The notes below the pieces were generated by a model that was not told the origin of the DNA, did not search any database, and saw only the letters and a list, made by a program, of their open reading frames with translations. From Saccharopolyspora rosea (GTDB lineage Bacteria > Actinomycetota > Actinomycetes > Mycobacteriales > Pseudonocardiaceae), in assembly GCF_025643595.1 (NCBI RefSeq), contig NZ_CP102826.1:2294001-2358000 (forward strand): a stretch of 64,000 nucleotides of DNA. Reading direction: 5' to 3'. Both the position numbers and the translations under genes were made by a program. Below are positions 27,846 through 37,497 of the stretch, one piece after another (position 1 is the first letter of the stretch; the number at the start of each line of letters is the position of its first letter).

Positions 27846-27857
27846 CCCATTCGAGCA

Positions 27858-27880
27858 AAGGGGTACAACACGTACCCCTT
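27858..27880 (+). promoter_or_regulatory. AAGGGGTAC-N5-GTACCCCTT inverted repeat
   Basis: Perfect 9-bp arms with spacer AACAC, 12 bp after the XRE stop and 57 bp before the small membrane gene. It has no T-tract, so it is better read as an operator for the following genes, most likely for the XRE protein itself, than as a terminator. An RNA attenuator is an alternative. Confidence 0.55.
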
Positions 27881-27937
27881 GCCGCAGTGCTCCGGCCTGT
27901 ACCCGCCGTACCGGGCAATCCGGCCGATCTTGGCGCC

Positions 27938-28108
27938 ATGCATGAAGCACTGGCGTTGTTGCTCGGGTTGTTGGCCTGGGCGGTGATCTTCGTTCCGCTG
28001 TTCCTCGTGTGGTGGTTGCCGGGGCATCGGGAGAGTCGTGCGCTGAGGGCGGCGGCGCGGCGTCGGGAGGAACGGCTTCGTCGTCGCGTTTCGGGGCGTG
28101 CCGCGTGA
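27938..28108 (+). CDS. Small single-pass membrane protein
   Basis: 56 residues: one TM helix (about 4-28, with LLGLLAWAVIFVPLFLVWWLP) then a strongly basic cytoplasmic tail (RAAARRREERLRRR). The stop overlaps the next start (GTGA), so it is coupled to the Cys-containing protein. Its position after an XRE-TPR regulator and a palindromic operator is reminiscent of small accessory gene sets in Pseudonocardiales. Function unknown. Confidence 0.7.
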   Translation: MHEALALLLGLLAWAVIFVPLFLVWWLPGHRESRALRAAARRREERLRRRVSGRAA

Positions 28109-28626
28109 ACGGGCAGGGCTTCGGGGCGGTGGTCCTGGCGCGGCTCCGACCGGAGTGCGCGCCGACGGACCGGCCGCCGGAGGTGCACGCCTACCGCGTC
28201 GGTCCCGTCGGGTGGGTGTCGCCGTGCGGCGACCGGCTCGTGCCGGACGAAGCCGAGATCGTCGACGCGTTGACGGGCAACCCGTGTCCGACGTGCCTCG
28301 TGCTCGCCGCGCTCGCCAGTGACGTACCGCCGCTCGCGCGTTCCGAGCTCGAAAGCGCGTCGGACCGCGAGTTTCCGTCCGCGTTCCCGGCCGCCGTCCG
28401 GACGGCGGGTTCGATGCTGCGGTACGCGCCGTCGTGGCGCGAGCGCGTCGTGCACTGGGCGAAACGCGACGCGCCGACGAAACCGTACGGGAGCGGCACC
28501 GTCGTCCCTGGGCTCTGCGGGGAAATCGGCTGGGGACCGGACGAACGCCCGCCGGGCGGGTGGCCGATGTGCGCGGCGTGCACCGAGATCGCGTGCGAGG
28601 AGGACTCCTGGGCATGGCCGGGGTGA
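28105..28626 (+). CDS. Hypothetical Cys-containing protein
   Basis: 173 residues from the overlapping GTG at 28105. Seven to nine cysteines appear in paired form (GNPCPTCLVL, CGEIGWG, MCAACTEIACEED), suggesting zinc or disulfide-linked ribbons. No catalytic signature or membrane segment. A similar layout, XRE-TPR regulator plus small membrane protein plus this type of protein, appears to be a unit. Function unknown. Confidence 0.65.
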   Translation: MNGQGFGAVVLARLRPECAPTDRPPEVHAYRVGPVGWVSPCGDRLVPDEAEIVDALTGNPCPTCLVLAALASDVPPLARSELESASDREFPSAFPAAVRTAGSMLRYAPSWRERVVHWAKRDAPTKPYGSGTVVPGLCGEIGWGPDERPPGGWPMCAACTEIACEEDSWAWPG

Positions 28627-28646
28627 ACCGGCGTGACCGTCACGCG

Positions 28647-28682
28647 ACGAGCCCCCGCCCGCGAGTGCGGACGGGGGCTCGT
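28647..28682. terminator. Bidirectional terminator hairpin before katG
   Basis: An 11-bp outer stem (ACGAGCCCCCG with CGGGGGCTCGT), one mismatch, a 4-bp inner stem and a GAGT loop. It lies between the convergent ends at 28626 (+) and 28704 (katG, -). Short T runs follow on the plus side (GTTTCG). Confidence 0.75.
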
Positions 28683-28703
28683 TTCGCCGTGCTGGGGCGG
28701 GAA

Positions 28704-31380
<2,677 letters not shown>

Positions 31381-31398
31381 GCCAGGCAGTCTGATGGA

Positions 31399-31416
31399 TT
31401 TTCTGGAATGAATCAA
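31399..31416 (-). promoter_or_regulatory. FurA box / -35 region of furA-katG
   Basis: Read on the minus strand, TTGATTCATTCCAGAAAA closely resembles the A/T-rich FurA operator upstream of mycobacterial furA (recalled, not searched). TTGATT may also be the -35. With a 17-bp spacer the transcription start would fall next to the GTG at 31380, so the message may be leaderless, as reported for furA in mycobacteria. Confidence 0.65.
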
Positions 31417-31616
31417 GTGTTGATCCGGGAATCGGCGTGCGCCTTTTCACGTCGGTGACGCGTCGTGGTCGGATGAGCACGCTGCGGGGCCGAATTGTGG
31501 GCGGCGATCGCGGGTCCGGTTCGGTGTCCTGTGTGGACTTCGTGTCGCCGCGTCCTGTTCGGCTGATTGGTGCCGAAAAGCGCGGTCGGCGTCACCCGGA
31601 GCGGGGGCCCGCTGGG

Positions 31617-32561
31617 TCAGCGGGCGAGTCGGGGGAAGAGGGTTTCGGCGCTGCCGCGGTCGATCGCTTCGGCCTGGCCGGGGGAGAAGTCCGGGTAGGT
31701 CTCCAGGAAGTGGTCGTAGTAGCTGCCCGCGTTCCGCGGAGCGAAGGGCCAGTCGCTGCCGTAGAGGACGTGGCCGGGTTCGGCGAAGGCGAGCAGGGCC
31801 GGCAGGGCGCTGGGGCTGGCGGACAGGGCGGTGTCGAAGTAGAACCGCTTGAGGTCGCGCAGCATGTCGTCGGCGTCGCGGTCGGGATCGACGACGGTGG
31901 AGGTCAGGCCGGTGAAGCGGTAGGCGGCGTAGGGCAGGAAGCCGCCGCCGTGGGAAAGGATGGTCTTCACGTTCGGATGGCGGCTGAGGACGCCGGTCAG
32001 CGCCAGGTTGAGCGCGGTGCGGGTGGTGTCGAAGACGTAGTCGGCCAGCGGGGCGGGGGTGCCTGGTAGCAGCGGCATCGGGGGCTGGGCGGGGTGGACG
32101 AACACGACCGCCCCGCGCGCGTCGAGTTCGGCCCACAGCGGTTCGAAGTCGGGGTCGCCCAGGTAGCGCCCGTGGGCGTTGGACATCAGCACCACGCCGT
32201 CGGCGCCCAGCACGTCCAGCGCGTACTCGGCCTCGCGGAGCGCGCCGTCGACGTCGGGCAGCGGGAGGGACGCGAACGAGCCGAAGCGGTCGGGGCGGTC
32301 CTTGACCATTTCGGCGCCGTACTCGTTGACGGTGCGGGCCAGGGTGCGCGCGTCGGCGTCGTCGCCGAGGTGGACGCCGGGCGAGGTGACCGAGAGGACG
32401 CCGGTGGCGATGCCCTGCCGGTCCATCATCGCGATCGCCTCGCTCGCGCTCCAGGCCGGGATGGCCCAGCCGCCCGAATCCATGCCCCGGTCGTCCAGGG
32501 CCCGCGCCCAGGCCGGGGGCACGATGTGCTGGTGGACGTCGACGCGGGCGGGGAAGACCAT
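31617..32561 (-). CDS. Amidohydrolase family 2 protein (ACMSD-like)
   Basis: 314 residues, TIM-barrel metal-dependent hydrolase/decarboxylase. Metal-site signatures: VDVHQHIVPP at the start, VVFVHPAQPP in the middle, ILSHGGG, and GSDWPFAP near the end with the catalytic Asp. Similar to aminocarboxymuconate semialdehyde and hydroxybenzoate decarboxylases. ATG at 32561 follows GGAAGG. Divergent from a MarR gene with palindromic operators between, so it is likely controlled by it. Confidence 0.9.
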   Translation of the reverse strand: MVFPARVDVHQHIVPPAWARALDDRGMDSGGWAIPAWSASEAIAMMDRQGIATGVLSVTSPGVHLGDDADARTLARTVNEYGAEMVKDRPDRFGSFASLPLPDVDGALREAEYALDVLGADGVVLMSNAHGRYLGDPDFEPLWAELDARGAVVFVHPAQPPMPLLPGTPAPLADYVFDTTRTALNLALTGVLSRHPNVKTILSHGGGFLPYAAYRFTGLTSTVVDPDRDADDMLRDLKRFYFDTALSASPSALPALLAFAEPGHVLYGSDWPFAPRNAGSYYDHFLETYPDFSPGQAEAIDRGSAETLFPRLAR

Positions 32562-32580
32562 GATCCGCACCTTCCAGGAA

Positions 32581-32615
32581 GTTAGCATGCTAAATGAATT
32601 GTTCAGTAAGCTAAC
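32581..32615. promoter_or_regulatory. MarR operators between amidohydrolase and MarR gene
   Basis: A perfect 12-bp palindrome TTAGCATGCTAA (32582-32593) is followed by TTCAGTAAGCTAAC, and the whole block is bracketed by GTTAGC (32581-32586) and GCTAAC (32610-32615). It is AT-rich and ends 5 bp before the MarR start, matching MarR self-repression. Confidence 0.65.
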
Positions 32616-32619
32616 AACC

Positions 32620-33132
32620 ATGCGGGAGACGGGCAAGCGCGCGACTGGACAACAGCGCGAGGCGACCTCCGACGAGGAGGGCGTGGAGGAGCTGGCGCAG
32701 GCCGCGGACCGGTTGTTCTACGCCATGCGCCGCTCGCGGGCCGCGACCGCCGGCCAGTCCGCGGTCGGCCTGTCGTGGGCTCAGTTGGCACTGCTCGCCC
32801 CGTTGGCGGAGGACGGTCGGGGCGACGGCCTCCCGGTCGGCAAGCTCGCGGCCCATGCCGAGGTCAGCGTCCCCACGGCCACCCGCATGCTCAACCAGCT
32901 CGAAGCCAACGGGGTGATCGTCCGGCGACGCTGCGAGCACGACGAACGACAGGTCCTCATCCACCTCACCGACGACGGCACCCGCCGACTCGCCACCATG
33001 CGCGACGAACTGCGCGCCCGGCAGCGACGGGCGCTGTCCCGGTACACCCCGCACGAGCGCCGCGCGCTCGCCGCGCAGCTGCACGAGCTCGCCGAGATCA
33101 TCGCCGAGACGATGACCGGACCGGCCCGGTAG
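32620..33132 (+). CDS. MarR-family transcriptional regulator
   Basis: 170 residues. Winged helix with LSWAQLALLAPLAE (helix 1-2), VGKLAAHAEVSVPTATRMLNQLEANGVIVRRR (recognition helix and start of the wing, positions 32839-32934) and DERQVLIHLTDDG (wing). C-terminal helices give the dimer interface. ATG 32620 is preferred since the upstream ATG at 32587 lies inside the palindromic operator. It probably represses itself and the divergent amidohydrolase in response to an aromatic or lipophilic acid. Confidence 0.9.
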   Translation: MRETGKRATGQQREATSDEEGVEELAQAADRLFYAMRRSRAATAGQSAVGLSWAQLALLAPLAEDGRGDGLPVGKLAAHAEVSVPTATRMLNQLEANGVIVRRRCEHDERQVLIHLTDDGTRRLATMRDELRARQRRALSRYTPHERRALAAQLHELAEIIAETMTGPAR

Positions 33133-33186
33133 CGCCGGCGGCAGCACGCCGACCACGACGTCCGGCGGCGGCGCGCACCGGTGGCA

Positions 33187-33594
33187 TCAGGCGTGGAGTG
33201 CGTTGAGGGCTTGGCGGCACGCGTCGGCGCACTGCTTGGTGGCGTCGGCGCACATCCGGCAGTGGGTGTGGTGCGCCGCGTGCCTGTCGCACAGTTCGTG
33301 GCTGCGTTCGCAGGCGAGCAAGCACGCTTCGAGTTGGGAGCTGAGCAGGCTGCTGTCCGGGCCGCCCGCGCGGGTGAGGACATTGAGGGCGGCGGTGACG
33401 ACGTCGGCGCAGTCCATGTCGCGGTTCACCGCGGGGGCCAGGGTGGCGACGTCGTCCTCGGTGAGCATCGCAGCGGCGCAGGCGGTCACCGCCTCGATGC
33501 AGTCCTGCATGGCCTCGATGGCGGCGGCGCGGTGGTCGCTGCTGAGCGTGGGCCGGGTGGTCATGCTGTCGAGGAGTTCCCGGGTTCGGAGCAT
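33187..33594 (-). CDS. Four-helix-bundle copper-binding protein (Csp/DUF326 type)
   Basis: 135 residues, helical with about 13 Cys and clustered His (QDCIEAVTACA, MDCADVV, LEACLLACERSHELC, HHTHCRMCADATKQCADACRQ). The spacing puts Cys along one face of the bundle, as in bacterial Csp copper-storage proteins that hold many Cu+ ions. There is no signal peptide, so it is cytosolic (Csp3-like). ATG at 33594 with AGGAGG. It neighbours the SigC/CtaG/P-ATPase block, consistent with a shared copper function. Confidence 0.88.
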   Translation of the reverse strand: MLRTRELLDSMTTRPTLSSDHRAAAIEAMQDCIEAVTACAAAMLTEDDVATLAPAVNRDMDCADVVTAALNVLTRAGGPDSSLLSSQLEACLLACERSHELCDRHAAHHTHCRMCADATKQCADACRQALNALHA

Positions 33595-33836
33595 GGCGGT
33601 ACCTCCTCAGCGAGGCTGATTTCGTGGAAAAACCCAGCGTAGACCGGTGGTCCGGTCGTGGCAGGGGCGTGTGCGCCCGCTCCCGGGAGCTGCTGGGCGC
33701 GTGCTCGGCACACCTGATCGCGATCTTCGGGAACCTCACCCTTGAGTGCCGTGCCCCGCGCGGAAGCTGATCCGTCCATCGCACGGTCGGTCGTGCCGGG
33801 CCGCTGCGGAGTTCCCGAGGATGCCCGGAATTCCGA

Positions 33837-34592
33837 TCAGCCGGCGCGCCGGTGGCCCGTCGGCCCCAGATCCCGGCGTCCCTCCGGGAATCTCGGGACG
33901 TCCTCCGCGGCGGGGTCGTCGAACGGCGCCGGGGGACCGGCGCGCCCGGAGCCGCGGGTGTCGCCGGGAGGTCGGTCCCCGGGCCGGCGGGCGTGGTCGC
34001 GGTGCACCACCAGCAGCAGCACCAGGCCGAGGACCAGAAGTCCGTGCGTGGCAAGGCGATCGACCGTGACGGCACCGCCGACCAGATCGCCGATGCTGAA
34101 CCCGGTCAGCACGACCAGGAAGGCCGTGAGCACCGGCAGCAAGCCCGAACTCGCCCGGACCCGCCACGCGGTCCACAGCATGCCCAGTCCCAGCGCGAGG
34201 TTCCAGGACGTGCTCTCGTTGAACAGGTGTCCCGCCATCCACTCGCCCGCGGCGTGCTCGTGGCCCCCGTGCCCCCACCCGAGCGCCTGGGCCGCGCCCA
34301 GCGCCAGCTGGCAGACCGCGACGCAGCCCAGCAGCACCCGCGGCCACCGCCGCGCCCGCCGTCGGCGCAGCAGCGGCCCCGCGGCGTCGAGCACCGACCG
34401 CGCGAGGTCCGGTGTCGGCTCGGCGGGCCGCAGCCGCATCGCGCGGGTCAGCGCGGTCGCCCGCCGCTGCCAGGACCGGCAGGCCGGGCACTCCGCGACG
34501 TGGGCCTCCACCTGCTCCTCAGGTATCGGAGAGCTCTCGCCGTCCAGCAGCGCCGACAGCGCCTCGCGGTAGGTGTTGCAGTCCACGTCCAT
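33837..34592 (-). CDS. Membrane anti-sigma factor with zf-HC2 domain
   Basis: 251 residues. N-terminal zf-HC2 (VEAHVAECPACRSW: His31, Cys35, Cys38) would hold the sigma factor. About four TM helices follow from residue 84. A short outside loop is His-rich (GWGHGGHEHAAGEWMAGH, about 105-122), a plausible metal sensor. Tail is Arg/Pro/Asp-rich. It is encoded 36 bp after the sigma gene. M. tuberculosis SigC has no such neighbour, to my knowledge, so this pair may show copper-regulated release (inference). Confidence 0.82.
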   Translation of the reverse strand: MDVDCNTYREALSALLDGESSPIPEEQVEAHVAECPACRSWQRRATALTRAMRLRPAEPTPDLARSVLDAAGPLLRRRRARRWPRVLLGCVAVCQLALGAAQALGWGHGGHEHAAGEWMAGHLFNESTSWNLALGLGMLWTAWRVRASSGLLPVLTAFLVVLTGFSIGDLVGGAVTVDRLATHGLLVLGLVLLLVVHRDHARRPGDRPPGDTRGSGRAGPPAPFDDPAAEDVPRFPEGRRDLGPTGHRRAG

Positions 34593-34628
34593 ACTGTCGT
34601 CCGAGACGTCGCGGAAGTTCCCGCCGGG

Positions 34629-35198
34629 TCACCCGGTGCCCTCGACGTCCTCCGCCCGCTGCTCCAGCAGCACCTCCCGGGCGCGCGCCACGCGCGAGCG
34701 GATGGTGCCGACCGCGCACCGGCACACCTCGGCCGCCTCCTGGTAGGACAGCCCCAGCACCTGGGTGAGCAGCAGCGCTTCCCGGCGGTCCTCGTCGAGC
34801 CCGTGGAGCAGCACGCCCAGCTCCACGACCTCCTCGAAACCCATCCCGCCGGCGGTGGCCTGCTCCCGGTCGGCGGCGGCGGTCCAGTCGACCCCGGGAC
34901 TGGTGCGGGGCCGCGACCGCTCGTAGCGGATGTGGTCCACCACGACCCGGCGGGCGATCGACAGCAGCCAGGTGCGCGCCGAGGAACGGCCGGAGAACCG
35001 GCGGATGCCCTTCAACGCCCGCAGGTAGGTCTCCTGCGTGAGGTCGTCGGCGAGCCGGACGTGGGCGCGGTGCGCGAGGAAGCGCCACACGTCCCGCTGC
35101 GTGTCCTTGACGAAGCGCTCCAACGCCCACCGATCACCGGACCTGGCGGCCAGCGCCAGCGACGTCAGCCGGGCTTCCTCGGCCTCGGAGCGACTCAT
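34629..35198 (-). CDS. sigC: ECF RNA polymerase sigma factor SigC
   Basis: 189 residues. Region 2 contains DVWRFLAHR and DDLTQETYLRALKGIRRFSGRSSARTWLLSIARRVVVDHIR (positions 34938-35047), and region 4 EALLLTQVLGLSYQEAAEVCRCAVGTIRSRVARAR. By recall this closely matches M. tuberculosis SigC, which controls copper-linked genes including ctpB. Followed by an anti-sigma gene and divergent from the CopD-CtaG gene; both fit a copper regulon. ATG at 35198. Confidence 0.93.
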   Translation of the reverse strand: MSRSEAEEARLTSLALAARSGDRWALERFVKDTQRDVWRFLAHRAHVRLADDLTQETYLRALKGIRRFSGRSSARTWLLSIARRVVVDHIRYERSRPRTSPGVDWTAAADREQATAGGMGFEEVVELGVLLHGLDEDRREALLLTQVLGLSYQEAAEVCRCAVGTIRSRVARAREVLLEQRAEDVEGTG

Positions 35199-35486
35199 GA
35201 CAGCGCACGCTAGTCGCCGGTCGCGCGATGACGAACACCGCCGCCGGGGACCTGTGCCGTCGCCCACAAGACGTCCGCCGTTCCGCCCGGCTCGTGCTCC
35301 GGTGCGTCGGGGGCCCGCACGGAGGTCGCGGGCGCGGGAGCACAATGGTCCGGGCGTGATGTGCCGCTGCGTTCCTCCGGGGCGCGGAATCCGGACGGTC
35401 TCGGCGGAAACGGCGACGGGCCGTGGCAGGCGATCGGGAAGTCCCGCGGTGGCGCGCCCTTCGAAGTGCGACGCGCGGGGGAGCGT

Positions 35487-37454
35487 GTGAGGTTCGCGGT
35501 GAACCAGAACGAACGGCAGCCGGGTCGCCGGACGGCCGCGGGGTGGCTGGTCGGCGGCGGTGTCGTCGCCGTCGGATTCGTCTGCGCGCTGAGCGTGCTC
35601 GCCGGGACCGGTCCGTACGCGGTGGTCGGCAACGCGGATCCGGGCCTGGTGGTCCAGGTGGGAACGCCGTTGCTGCGGCTGGTCGCCGACGTGGCCGCGA
35701 TCGCGTGCATCGGGGGACTGGCGTTCGCGGCGTGCGTGTCGGTCCCGGTCAACACGCGGCTGGTGTCGCCGGAGGGGTTCGCGGCACTGCGCAGCGCCGG
35801 GTGGTGGGCGATCGCCTGGTGCGCGGCCGCGTGCGCGCTGGTCGTGTTCGACGCCGCCGGGACGGCCGGTCAACGACTGTCCGATGTGGTCTCTCCGGCG
35901 CACCTGCTGGTGCTGGTGGACGCGTTGGAAGCGCCCAAGGCGTGGCTGCTGACGGCCGTCGTGGCGTTGGTGGTCGCGATCGGGAGCCGGTCGGCGTTGC
36001 GCTGGCAGCCCGCGCTCGTCCTGCTGTGCCTGGCGATCTTCGCGCTGCTCCCGCCGTTGGCCACCGGGCACGTCTCCGCCGACACCGGCCACGACGTCGC
36101 CACGGCGGCGCTGATGGTGCACGTCCCGGCCGCGGCGTTGTGGATCGGCGTGCTGTTGAACCTGATCGTCCACCTGTGGCGAGGCGGCCGCCTGCCGGAC
36201 CGGCTGGCTCGCCGGTATGCGCGCCTGGCGGCGGTGTGCTGGCTGGTGGTCGCCGTCTCGGGAGTCGCCGCCGGGTGGTGGCTGGTCCCGGTCCACGACC
36301 TGGTCACCACCCCCTACGGGCTGCTGGTGCTGGCGAATCTGGTGCTGCTGGTGCTCCTCGGCCTCGGCGCCGTGTTCCTGCGCCGCAGGGCGCTGCGCGA
36401 CCCGGACCGGCCCTCCCGCGCGCGGCTGCTGCGGCTGGCTTCGGCCGAGTTCGCGGTGCTGGCGGTGACGGTGGCCGTGTCGGTGGGGGCGACGCACCTG
36501 GCCCCGGCGGCGCTGCTGGGCCGCGCGGTGACCGGACAGCAGACGCTGCTCGGCTACGACCTGGCCGGTCCGCCGACGCCGCTCGCGCTCGTGGCCGACT
36601 GGCGCATCGACGTGTTCTTCGCCCCGTTGGCCGTGGTGCTGGCGGCGCTGTACCTGTGGGGCGTGCGGCGGCTGCGCAGGCAGGGCCGGACGTGGCCGTT
36701 GGGTCGCACGGCGGCCTGGCTCGGCGGATGGGCGCTGGTGCTGGTGGCGACGTCTTCGGGGCTGGGCAGGTACGCACCGGCGATGTTCAGCGCGCACATC
36801 GCCGCTCACATGGTCGTCGCGATGCTGGTGCCGATGCTGCTGGTGCTGGGCGGTCCGCTGAGCCTGGCCGGGCAGGCGTTCGCGCCGTCGACGTCCGCGC
36901 TGGCCGGTCCTCGCGAGTGGGTGCGGATCGTGGGCGGCTCGCGGTTCGCGGCGGTGCTGACGCATCCCGTGGTCGCCCTGGCGCTGTTCGCCGGTGCGCC
37001 GTTCGCGCTGTACTTCACCGGCCTGTTCGACGCGGCGATGCGGTTCCACTGGGCGCACCAGGCGATCACCGGGTGCTTCCTGGTCATCGGATACGTCTTC
37101 GCGTGGGCGGTGATCGGCGTGGATCCGCTCCCGCGACCGCTGCCCAACCTCGCGCGGGTGGGCCTGCTGCTGGCGGCGATGCCCGCCGACGCGCTGTTCG
37201 CCGCGGCGGTGATGAACACGCACCGCGTGATCGGCAACGGCCCGGCGGGCGCCAACATGTACAGCGCGCTGGCGCTGCCCTGGGCGCGCGATCTGCCCGC
37301 CGACCAGTGGACCGCCGGTCTGATCGCGCTGCTCATCGGCGAGCTGTCGCTGCTCGTCGCGCTGGCCGCGCTGCTGCTGCGGTGGTCGCAGGTCGACGAC
37401 GCCGAGGACAGCTCCGGCCTCGGCGGCTACCGCGCGCTCACCAGCGTGCGGTAG
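35487..37454 (+). CDS. CopD-CtaG fusion: copper transport and cytochrome c oxidase assembly protein
   Basis: About 655 residues and roughly 16 TM helices. The first half is CopD-like, with the periplasmic His motifs PPLATGHVSADTGH and MVHVPAAALWIG. The second half is a caa3_CtaG domain with FSAHIAAHMVVAMLVPMLLVLG (36788-36853), HWAHQAI and FAAAVMNTHRVIG. A similar fusion is Rv0102 in M. tuberculosis. It should move or deliver copper to oxidase CuB. GTG 35487 is chosen; GTG 35499 also has a fair ribosome binding site. Divergent from sigC. Confidence 0.9.
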   Translation: MRFAVNQNERQPGRRTAAGWLVGGGVVAVGFVCALSVLAGTGPYAVVGNADPGLVVQVGTPLLRLVADVAAIACIGGLAFAACVSVPVNTRLVSPEGFAALRSAGWWAIAWCAAACALVVFDAAGTAGQRLSDVVSPAHLLVLVDALEAPKAWLLTAVVALVVAIGSRSALRWQPALVLLCLAIFALLPPLATGHVSADTGHDVATAALMVHVPAAALWIGVLLNLIVHLWRGGRLPDRLARRYARLAAVCWLVVAVSGVAAGWWLVPVHDLVTTPYGLLVLANLVLLVLLGLGAVFLRRRALRDPDRPSRARLLRLASAEFAVLAVTVAVSVGATHLAPAALLGRAVTGQQTLLGYDLAGPPTPLALVADWRIDVFFAPLAVVLAALYLWGVRRLRRQGRTWPLGRTAAWLGGWALVLVATSSGLGRYAPAMFSAHIAAHMVVAMLVPMLLVLGGPLSLAGQAFAPSTSALAGPREWVRIVGGSRFAAVLTHPVVALALFAGAPFALYFTGLFDAAMRFHWAHQAITGCFLVIGYVFAWAVIGVDPLPRPLPNLARVGLLLAAMPADALFAAAVMNTHRVIGNGPAGANMYSALALPWARDLPADQWTAGLIALLIGELSLLVALAALLLRWSQVDDAEDSSGLGGYRALTSVR

Positions 37455-37497
37455 CCGGTGGGCGTCCCGGGCTCGTCGTGCGGGGCGGTGCCGGTGG

